From: Verrucomicrobiales bacterium
Lineage (GTDB): Bacteria; Verrucomicrobiota; Verrucomicrobiia; Limisphaerales; UBA1096
Assembly: GCA_028817635.1 (NCBI GenBank)
Contig: JAPPPH010000225.1
Coordinates: 1-5,051 of the forward strand
Length of the DNA stretch: 5,051 bases
Direction: 5' to 3'
Positions 1 through 5,051 of the stretch are shown piece after piece. Position 1 is the stretch's first letter. Every line of letters starts with the position of its first letter. A program made the position numbers and the translations under genes. The notes beneath the pieces are model-generated. The model saw only the letters and a list, made by a program, of their open reading frames with translations, searched no databases and had not been told where the DNA came from.

Positions 1-1383
1 CTTCCACACGTTCTCCTGCTCGCCGCCCATCTTGCCATCCTCCGGCTTGAACGGAAACGCCATGTCCGGCGGCAGCACGTTCAACAGGTCGTAGGCCGCC
101 TGTCCCCAGAACCGATTGTTGTACTTTCCCGAAGAATGCAAAAACTTGGCACCATCGACGCAGTACTCGTACAGCCGGCCGGCCGCATCGTCGCAACAGT
201 GCATGTAGTTGTTGTTCCGGTCGTAAATGTAAAACGAGACAAACGGCTTGCCGCTCTCCCGGCCCGGCCCCAGATAAAGTCGCTCCGGCGCCCGGTGCTT
301 GAGCGGACTGTAGTATCCAATTTTCGACTGGCCACCCGGTACGCTTGGTTTGATGTCGCGCTCAATGAACCACTGGTAACGCTCGCGATAAGCGGCTTCG
401 TACTCGGGCGGCACCGCTTGGCCAAGCGGAGGTCGCCCGCCGAAGATCGCCTGCTCTGAGGCCCAAAGAAACTCCGGATCCCGGAACTCCTTGGCCAAGC
501 GATACCAGACGTCACCGTCGTTCACACCCTCAGCGCCGCCAAAGTACTCAGCATTCCACGGGTCGAGATAAATGTGGTCGCGCCCCGGCTTGATCCTGCC
601 GCCGGAGTTCGGGTTGCCGCGCACGCCGCCTCCGTGGACGTAATCGAGATAGCGCTTGGCCAAGGCGTGCAGCAGCTCGCGGTCGGTCTTGAATTTGTCC
701 ATGCCCTCGGCCATGTCGATCCAACCCTGCAACAACAGTGGGCCGTAGGGGTAATAGTTCGTCTCGGTCGTGTCGCCGTACTCGGTCAACTCGCGCCAAA
801 GAGCATCGAGCCAGCGACGGTGCGTCTTGAGTTCCGGCATGTCGGGAAACACCTTCAGCGCCACCGCCGGGCCGCCGTTCATTCCGTACGGGCGATTGTT
901 CACGCTGCGTTCGAGGTTGGGATAGTCGTAACTCAACGCCATGCTTTGTCTGAAGATTTGGCGGAACTTGGCCTGCTCAATTTTACTCAACATCCCCTGT
1001 CGAACGAGTTCCTTATAAATCCTCACCCGCCCGGCGGCGCCCCAAGCCTTGTGCCCCGGCAGCAGGTTGAACTCTGCACCTTTGCCGCTGCGCACCGCCT
1101 CGTCGTAGCGATCGAGGATGCTCATGAAATAACCGTGCAACACCTCAAGCGCACCGGCTTCACTGCGGCCTTCGTCGATGTACCGGCGCAGCAGCCGATC
1201 CCACTCCCAGCCGCCGCGAAGGATCTGTGGTCGACTCGCGCGGACGCGGTTGGCCATCGCCGTGATCTCGAAGCCGGAATAAACCGAATAATCCGGAAGC
1301 GGATGTTTCAACCGAAACCCCTCCTGCGCAGGCAAGGTTGCCGCCCACAAAAGCACCCCCAGCAATAGCGAAACTCTATTCAT
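1..1383 (-). CDS. Secreted polysaccharide-lyase-like protein, paralog of its upstream neighbour (partial, 3' end outside window)
   Basis: The reading frame opens at an ATG at 1383-1381 and stays open for 461 codons to the left edge, so the C-terminus is missing. Residues 1-20 (MNRVSLLLGVLLWAATLPAQ) look like a signal peptide, so the product is probably exported. The rest aligns over its whole length with residues 1 to about 500 of the upstream gene product (roughly 40% identity by eye). Shared blocks are RIYKELVRQ (121-129), NYYPYGP (209-215), VHGGGVRG (249-256), DPWN (274-277), GGRPP (315-319) and GAKFLHSSGKYNN (411-423). By analogy with toroid-type lyases, the helical part would be roughly 40-350 and a beta-rich part would follow. 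Where the paralog has Asp-Asn-His-Ser-Phe, this protein has Asn-Asn-Arg-Pro-Tyr (162-166), so a possible catalytic His is replaced by Arg164. It also lacks about 35 residues of a Gly/His-rich segment found in the paralog. The ATG overlaps the upstream stop codon by one base, which suggests translational coupling. Function in glycan breakdown is inferred; the substrate is unknown. Confidence 0.85.
   Translation of the reverse strand, partial: MNRVSLLLGVLLWAATLPAQEGFRLKHPLPDYSVYSGFEITAMANRVRASRPQILRGGWEWDRLLRRYIDEGRSEAGALEVLHGYFMSILDRYDEAVRSGKGAEFNLLPGHKAWGAAGRVRIYKELVRQGMLSKIEQAKFRQIFRQSMALSYDYPNLERSVNNRPYGMNGGPAVALKVFPDMPELKTHRRWLDALWRELTEYGDTTETNYYPYGPLLLQGWIDMAEGMDKFKTDRELLHALAKRYLDYVHGGGVRGNPNSGGRIKPGRDHIYLDPWNAEYFGGAEGVNDGDVWYRLAKEFRDPEFLWASEQAIFGGRPPLGQAVPPEYEAAYRERYQWFIERDIKPSVPGGQSKIGYYSPLKHRAPERLYLGPGRESGKPFVSFYIYDRNNNYMHCCDDAAGRLYEYCVDGAKFLHSSGKYNNRFWGQAAYDLLNVLPPDMAFPFKPEDGKMGGEQENVWK
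414..429. repeat. Iterated palindrome, 16-bp perfect form
   Basis: CCGCTTGGCCAAGCGG is a perfect 16-bp inverted repeat around the CTTGGCCAAG core (417-426). It lies inside the partial lyase-like gene and encodes Pro-Leu-Gly-Gln-Ala at residues 319-323. The paralog lacks the palindrome here and is one residue shorter (GGRPPGGKVPP against GGRPPLGQAVPP). Confidence 0.8.
490..499. repeat. Iterated palindrome CTTGGCCAAG
   Basis: This exact 10-bp copy lies in the partial lyase-like gene, where it is read as Leu-Ala-Lys (residues 296-298). The paralog has Met-Ala-Gln at the aligned position and no palindrome. Confidence 0.75.
655..664. repeat. Iterated palindrome CTTGGCCAAG
   Basis: This exact copy lies in the partial lyase-like gene and is read as Leu-Ala-Lys (residues 241-243). 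The paralog has Leu-Gly-Arg there and no palindrome. Confidence 0.75.
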
Positions 1384-3479
1384 TATTTGCGGCTAACCGA
1401 CCAATTCCCCTTGTGGTTCAAAACGACTATCACGTCGCCCACCGTGGCGGTGTACCGGCCTTTCTTGTTCACCGCAGTCTTGACTCCGCGCACCACGGCT
1501 CCGGCCGGGGTTTTGAGTTCATGCGGCACAAGCACGCTGAGAAAACGCTCCGTTTGGCCGGCCGCGATCGGTCGATACGCGTAGGCGGTTGTATTCGGGT
1601 CGAGATCCTGCGAACGGGATTGGTTGATCGTCCCGAACACCATGTCGCGGTGGTCATGGACGACAACGGCGACGCCCTGTTTTTCCTTCTGCCACCAGGC
1701 CTGCGCGAATGCCGGTGCGCCAAACCAGTTTTCATCCTGCAGCCCCGGCTTGCGTCCCTCGTCACGGGCCAGATGCCAGACCGGTCCAGCGTGGTACGCT
1801 TGGCCAAGCGCTTGGCCAACGACGTACTCATCCGCGACGACGAGATAGCCCTCCGCCGTCAACACCGCCTTGCGCGTCCAGCGGCTCTCCGGGCCAAAGT
1901 AGTCGGCAAAGCTGAACTGGCCATAAGCGTCGCCTGAGTCGTTGTTTTCCGCATGGGCCAGATCCGGCAGGTGCTTGGCCATGTACATGCGGCGGTAGTC
2001 CCGCTCGTCGCCCTTGCGGTCGGGGTGCACCGGAAACTGATGCCGCCTATGAACGACGAGCAGCGCATCGAGGCTCTCGTTGCCGCTGCCGCCGCCCCGG
2101 ATGTCGGTGTCCGAGTAGACGTTGTTGTACTTGCCGGACGAATGCAAAAACTTGGCTCCGTTGAACGAGTACTCGTAGAGAAAACCGGAGACGTTGTCCA
2201 AGTGACTGTCCTTTTTGTCGTAGAGAAAAAACGCGGCGAACGGTTTGCCCGCCTCAACGCCATCGTTCAAGTAGATGCGTTCCTTGATTTTCTTTTTCAG
2301 CTCGCTGAGCAGCCCAACTTTGGCCTGCATCTTTGGCACCCTCGGCTCGATGCCGCGTTCCACAAACCAATCGAAGCGTTTGTTGTACGCCGCCTGATAT
2401 TGCGGTGGCACTTTGCCGCCCGGTGGCCGGCCGCCCAGCGACACCTGCTCGGCCGCCCAGAGGTATTCCGGATTTTTGTAGTGCTGCGCCATGCGATACC
2501 AAAAATGGGCATCGCGGCTGGACGTCTCCACGTCGTAGTAGCCCACGTTCCACGGGTCGGCGTAGACCCCGGAAAAATTGGTCCGCTGCCGAATACCACA
2601 GTTTGGTCCGCCGCGAACGCCACCCCCGTGTGCAAACTGCAGGCAACGCCGGCCCAGCGCATCGATCAGTTCCTTCTCCGACTCCAGCCGGCCGGTTGCC
2701 TCCGCAATGTCAACCAAGCCGTGCAGGAAAATCGGCCCGTACGGATAGTAATTCCACTCCGTCCAGTCGCCAAAGTCGGCCAAGTGATTCCAGATGCGAT
2801 CCAGCCACGCGCGGGCCTCCTTTGCCTGCGGTGCATCGGGAAACAGCTTGATGCCCAACGCCACGCCGCCGCCGTTGCCGAACGAATGATTGTCCGCATG
2901 CTGCGACCCGTTTTTGAAATTGAGAAACGTGGGACTCAGGCTTTGGTGGACGATCTTTTTCATCCTCGCCTGCTCCGCCTCAGTCAGCATGTTTTGCCGG
3001 ACCAACTCCTCGTAAATGCGCATCCGGCTCGCCCCACCCCATCCGCCGTGGTAGCCGCCGCCGTGATGATCGCGCTTGAGCGTGCGCCCATCCGCCGCCT
3101 GCCGCGAAACCTTGTTGCCGCTGTTGGTGGTGAAGAAAATGTAAAACAGGTCGCCCTCACCGCGTTGCTCGCAGCGTGCGTGCCAATCGAGGATCAACGC
3201 GCGGAACACCGCCCGCAGGATGCGGATGGCATTCTCATCCTTTCGGCCGCCGTCCACGTAGCGTGCCCGAAGTCGATCCCACTTCCACCAACCACGGGAA
3301 AACGAGTACCGCTCCGCCTCGCCCAACGACCGGCGCAATGCCGCCTCCATCTCTTCAATGTTTTGAACGTTTCGGTAATCGTGACGCGGATGCCCGGCGA
3401 GAAGGGACTCTTCTGCAAGCGGCTTGGCCAAGGGCAGGCCAAAGGCACAAAGCAACAACCAAATGGGAATTCTTTTCAT
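1383..3479 (-). CDS. Secreted heparinase/alginate-lyase-like protein (family not certain)
   Basis: This complete gene encodes 698 aa, starting at the ATG at 3479-3477 and ending with TAA at 1385-1383. The N-terminus MKRIPIWLLLCAFGLPLAKP is a basic start plus hydrophobic core typical of a signal peptide, so the protein is probably periplasmic or secreted. Residues about 60-400 are rich in Trp, Tyr and amphipathic helices with short conserved blocks: WKWDRL (65-70), RIYEELVRQ (154-162), ADNHSFGNGGG (195-205), NYYPYGP (243-249), AHGGGVRGGPN (283-293). Residues about 410-698 look beta-rich and include VLTAEGYLVVADEY (539-552). This order, helical toroid then beta-sandwich, is that of several polysaccharide lyases. 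Asn197-His198 followed by Ser-Phe resembles the Asn-Asn-His-Ser-Tyr catalytic segment of PL5 alginate lyases, and Tyr in NYYPYGP is a candidate acid/base. These parallels are from memory and the fold is inferred. A Gly/His-rich stretch (138-150) and residues about 110-145 are absent from the downstream paralog. No Shine-Dalgarno sequence precedes the start. It could instead be a non-catalytic glycan-binding protein or a glycoside hydrolase. Confidence 0.88.
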   Translation of the reverse strand: MKRIPIWLLLCAFGLPLAKPLAEESLLAGHPRHDYRNVQNIEEMEAALRRSLGEAERYSFSRGWWKWDRLRARYVDGGRKDENAIRILRAVFRALILDWHARCEQRGEGDLFYIFFTTNSGNKVSRQAADGRTLKRDHHGGGYHGGWGGASRMRIYEELVRQNMLTEAEQARMKKIVHQSLSPTFLNFKNGSQHADNHSFGNGGGVALGIKLFPDAPQAKEARAWLDRIWNHLADFGDWTEWNYYPYGPIFLHGLVDIAEATGRLESEKELIDALGRRCLQFAHGGGVRGGPNCGIRQRTNFSGVYADPWNVGYYDVETSSRDAHFWYRMAQHYKNPEYLWAAEQVSLGGRPPGGKVPPQYQAAYNKRFDWFVERGIEPRVPKMQAKVGLLSELKKKIKERIYLNDGVEAGKPFAAFFLYDKKDSHLDNVSGFLYEYSFNGAKFLHSSGKYNNVYSDTDIRGGGSGNESLDALLVVHRRHQFPVHPDRKGDERDYRRMYMAKHLPDLAHAENNDSGDAYGQFSFADYFGPESRWTRKAVLTAEGYLVVADEYVVGQALGQAYHAGPVWHLARDEGRKPGLQDENWFGAPAFAQAWWQKEKQGVAVVVHDHRDMVFGTINQSRSQDLDPNTTAYAYRPIAAGQTERFLSVLVPHELKTPAGAVVRGVKTAVNKKGRYTATVGDVIVVLNHKGNWSVSRK
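1797..1820. repeat. Tandem pair of the iterated palindrome
   Basis: Two 12-bp units lie head to tail: a 14-bp perfect palindrome CGCTTGGCCAAGCG (1797-1810) and a one-mismatch copy CTTGGCCAAC (1811-1820). On the minus strand they encode Gly-Gln-Ala-Leu-Gly-Gln-Ala (residues 555-561 of the complete lyase-like protein), just after the putative beta-strand YLVVADEY. Confidence 0.8.
3423..3432. repeat. Iterated palindrome CTTGGCCAAG
   Basis: This exact copy lies in the signal-peptide coding region of the complete lyase-like gene, read as Leu-Ala-Lys at residues 17-19. Confidence 0.75.
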
Positions 3480-3604
3480 GACAGGCTTGTGCTGAGCAGC
3501 CTAGCCCAGTGCCTGCCCCAGCGCCAACCATTCCGCTTGGCCACTTGGCTCCAGCGGCTTAGGCTCCGCTTGGAATTCATTCGGCCGCTTGGCCAAGTTA
3601 TCCC
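3480..3604. promoter_or_regulatory. Divergent intergenic region with clustered palindrome-related repeats
   Basis: This 125-bp region separates the lyase-like operon from the MoxR operon, so it must hold the promoters of both unless transcription comes from elsewhere. I cannot identify convincing -35/-10 pairs on either strand. It contains three copies of CCGCTTGG (3533-3540, 3566-3573, 3585-3592), one exact CTTGGCCAAG (3588-3597) and a degenerate copy CTTGGCCACT (3536-3545). No terminator-like hairpin with a T run is seen, as expected between divergent genes. Neither flanking start codon has a Shine-Dalgarno sequence. Whether the repeats are operators or a genome-wide repeat is not decidable here. 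Confidence 0.5.
3588..3597. repeat. Iterated palindrome CTTGGCCAAG, intergenic copy
   Basis: This exact copy is in non-coding DNA and ends 8 bases before the MoxR start codon. It shows that the motif is not explained only by protein or codon constraint. Its position could also let it affect transcription or translation of the MoxR gene. Confidence 0.75.
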
Positions 3605-4576
3605 ATGGAAACGATTCGTAATAATCTTGTATCGGACGTTCGCCAGCGCGTGGCGGAGGTCGTGGTGGGGCAGGACGTGGTCGTCGAACGGCTGTTGATT
3701 GCACTTTTCACCGGAGGCCACTTGTTACTGCAAGGCATGCCCGGCTTGGCTAAGACGCTGCTCGTGCAGACGATCTCCAAGACGATTGATCTCAAGTTTA
3801 GCCGCGTACAGTTTACCATCGACCTGTTGCCGTCGGACATCCTCGGTTCGGAGGTGCTCGATCAGCGGACGAATGAATTCACAACGCACCTCGGCCCGAT
3901 CTTCACGAACCTGCTTTTGGCCGACGAGATTAACCGCGCCGCGCCCAAGGTGCAGAGTGCGCTGCTCGAGGCCATGCAGGAGCGCAAGGTCACCATCGGC
4001 AACGAGACACACGTCCTGCCCGCGCCGTTCCTTGTCATCGCCACTCAAAACCCAATCGAACAAAGCGGCACATTCGAACTGCCGGAGGCGCAGCTTGACC
4101 GGTTCATGCTCTGCCACCGGCTCGACTACCCCGCTGCCGGAGAGGAGGAGGAGGTTTTGCGGCGTAGCCTGACGCTTGGTCTGCAAAAACGCGACGGCGG
4201 CGCAGTCCCCAAGTCGGCGTTCGACACCCTCTCCGACGAGATCGTCGCGACGCGCGAAAACCTCGTCGAGATGATGGCCGCGGTGCAGGAGGTGCATGTC
4301 AGTGAAGTTTTCCAAAAACACACGGTCGAGGTCGTCCGCCGCACACGCCGCCACCCGAGCATAGAGCTGGGCGGCAGTCCGCGCGCCGGCCTGGCGATGA
4401 TTCAGGCGGCCCGCGCCCGGGCATTCATCCACGACCGCGACTACGTCGTGCCAGAGGATCTGTACGCGCTCGCTGAGGACGTGCTGCTGCACCGCATGCG
4501 GCTCCGCTACGAGGCATTGGCGGAGGGCATCTCCGGCGTCAGCGTGCTCAAGGAAATTCTCTCCGAGGCGGGCTGA
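3605..4576 (+). CDS. MoxR-family AAA+ ATPase
   Basis: This gene encodes 323 aa, the usual length of MoxR ATPases, with TGA at 4574-4576. The product is a cytoplasmic P-loop ATPase. The family acts as chaperone-like machines that help mature or activate partner proteins carrying von Willebrand A domains. Visible motifs in order: VVGQDVVVERLLIAL (20-34, the conserved entry helix), Walker A GMPGLAKT (44-51), Walker B LLLADEIN (103-110), sensor 1 ATQNP (146-150), ELPEAQLDRF (158-167), and the sensor 2 region GGSPRAGLAM (256-265). All key residues are present, including Lys50 and Thr51 of Walker A and Asp107-Glu108 of Walker B, so the enzyme should be active. The chosen ATG leaves about 20 residues before VVGQD, normal for the family. 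No Shine-Dalgarno motif is seen upstream; palindrome CTTGGCCAAG lies 8 bases before the start. The DUF58 gene follows after 19 nt, probably in the same operon. The specific client is unknown. Confidence 0.96.
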   Translation: METIRNNLVSDVRQRVAEVVVGQDVVVERLLIALFTGGHLLLQGMPGLAKTLLVQTISKTIDLKFSRVQFTIDLLPSDILGSEVLDQRTNEFTTHLGPIFTNLLLADEINRAAPKVQSALLEAMQERKVTIGNETHVLPAPFLVIATQNPIEQSGTFELPEAQLDRFMLCHRLDYPAAGEEEEVLRRSLTLGLQKRDGGAVPKSAFDTLSDEIVATRENLVEMMAAVQEVHVSEVFQKHTVEVVRRTRRHPSIELGGSPRAGLAMIQAARARAFIHDRDYVVPEDLYALAEDVLLHRMRLRYEALAEGISGVSVLKEILSEAG

Positions 4577-4595
4577 TCCCCGCCCAACCAAGCGC

Positions 4596-5051
4596 ATGAA
4601 ACCCCTCACCGGCAGTCTCGAATCGTGTGACGGACTGGACGGACGCCAGTTCGCCATCGCCGTGAGGCGCCTGGCCGACAGCCTGCAGTACGGCACCGAT
4701 GCCTCGCCGTTCGTCGGCTCCGGCATCGAGTACGCGCAGAGCCGGCCGTACGAGGCGGGCGACCCGGTGAAGCAGATCGACTGGCGCGTCACTGCGCGGA
4801 TGGGCCGACCGTTCATCAAGGAATACGAGGCGCCCAAGCAGATGCCGGTGTATCTGCTAGTGGACACCTCCGGCTCGATGTGCGTGTCCAGCACAGGCAC
4901 AAGCAAGTACGCCTGGGCGGTGCAAATCGCCGGCGGCCTCGCGCTCGCGGCACTAGCGCGGATGAGCCCGGTCGGCATGATCGGCTGCGGCGAACGGGCG
5001 TTCGATGCCAAGCCAAGCCTCTCGCGGCACCGCGTTTTTCTCTGGCTGCTT
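4596..5051 (+). CDS. DUF58 domain protein with von Willebrand A-like fold (partial, 3' end outside window)
   Basis: The frame opens at ATG 4596 and is still open after 152 codons at the right edge. The DUF58 signature is clear: FVGSGIEYAQSRPYEAGD (39-56), then VKQIDWRVTARMGRPFIKEY (58-77), and VYLLVDTSGSM (85-95). Asp90, Ser92 and Ser94 form the DxSxS metal-ion-dependent adhesion site of von Willebrand A-like domains, so metal-dependent partner binding is plausible. The start is supported by MKPLTGSLES preceding the conserved region by a normal distance. There is no signal peptide or membrane segment in the visible part. DUF58 proteins are typically encoded directly after a MoxR ATPase, as here (19 nt gap), and are taken to be its partner or client. 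Their role in most bacteria is not established. The C-terminal half is not visible. Confidence 0.95.
   Translation, partial: MKPLTGSLESCDGLDGRQFAIAVRRLADSLQYGTDASPFVGSGIEYAQSRPYEAGDPVKQIDWRVTARMGRPFIKEYEAPKQMPVYLLVDTSGSMCVSSTGTSKYAWAVQIAGGLALAALARMSPVGMIGCGERAFDAKPSLSRHRVFLWLL

Noticed and set aside
574..1368. A 264-codon plus-strand frame opposite the partial lyase-like gene
   Set aside because: The minus-strand frame aligns with its tandem paralog along its whole length; the plus frame is a shadow.
177..2432. Three GGCCGGCC sites (177-184, 1556-1563, 2425-2432)
   Set aside because: About 0.3 are expected, but the excess is modest and the sites come from common Gly-Arg/Ala-Gly codon pairs in G+C-rich DNA. 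Far weaker than the CTTGGCCAAG signal.
1953..3698. A 581-codon open frame on the plus strand
   Set aside because: It is the antisense shadow of the lyase-like gene, kept open by high G+C. The minus-strand frame has a signal peptide, conserved motifs and a paralog.
3501..3704. A 67-aa minus-strand frame ending 22 bases before the complete lyase-like gene, with plausible-looking composition (for example NLAKRPNEFQAEPKPLEP)
   Set aside because: It overlaps the well-supported N-terminus of the MoxR gene antisense for about 100 bases, and its protein-like C-terminal part is produced by the repeated palindrome half-sites. No known domain or ribosome binding site.
3725..5011. A 428-codon open frame on the minus strand opposite MoxR and DUF58
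   Set aside because: The plus strand encodes textbook MoxR and DUF58 motifs, and the minus frame has no recognisable domain.
1..5051. tRNA, rRNA, CRISPR array, insertion sequence or transposase
   Set aside because: No such structure, regularly spaced long repeat or transposase-like frame is visible on either strand.

Overview
The window has about 60% G+C by eye, is almost fully coding, and holds four genes in two divergent pairs. Tandem secreted glycan-lyase-like proteins beside a MoxR/DUF58 pair, with no clear Shine-Dalgarno sites, suggest an environmental bacterium of the Planctomycetota-Verrucomicrobiota-Lentisphaerota type. No marker gene is present, so this placement is only an inference.

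Minus strand, 1-3479: two tandem paralogous genes read leftwards from about position 3479. The upstream copy is complete (698 aa). The downstream copy starts inside its stop codon (TAATG, one shared base) and runs off the left edge after 461 codons. Both have an N-terminal signal peptide. Both look like a helical, toroid-type domain followed by a beta-rich domain, as in polysaccharide lyases of the heparinase II/III and alginate-lyase types. I cannot name the exact family or substrate. The two copies differ at a possible catalytic position: Asn-His in the complete protein, Asn-Arg in the partial one.

Centre, 3480-3604: a 125-bp divergent intergenic region, rich in partial and complete copies of a palindrome described below.

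Plus strand, 3605-5051: a complete MoxR-type AAA+ ATPase gene, then after 19 nt a DUF58 (von Willebrand A-like) gene cut by the right edge. This is a common bacterial pair, thought to act as a chaperone-like or metal/cofactor-insertion or envelope-related module. Nothing in the sequence links it functionally to the lyase-like genes beyond adjacency.

The strongest unexplained signal is the 10-bp palindrome CTTGGCCAAG. It occurs exactly six times in 5 kb (about 0.006 expected from base composition), with several one-mismatch copies. It is found in both lyase-like genes, in two reading frames, and between genes. This resembles a highly iterated palindrome, comparable in kind to HIP1 of cyanobacteria but with a different sequence.
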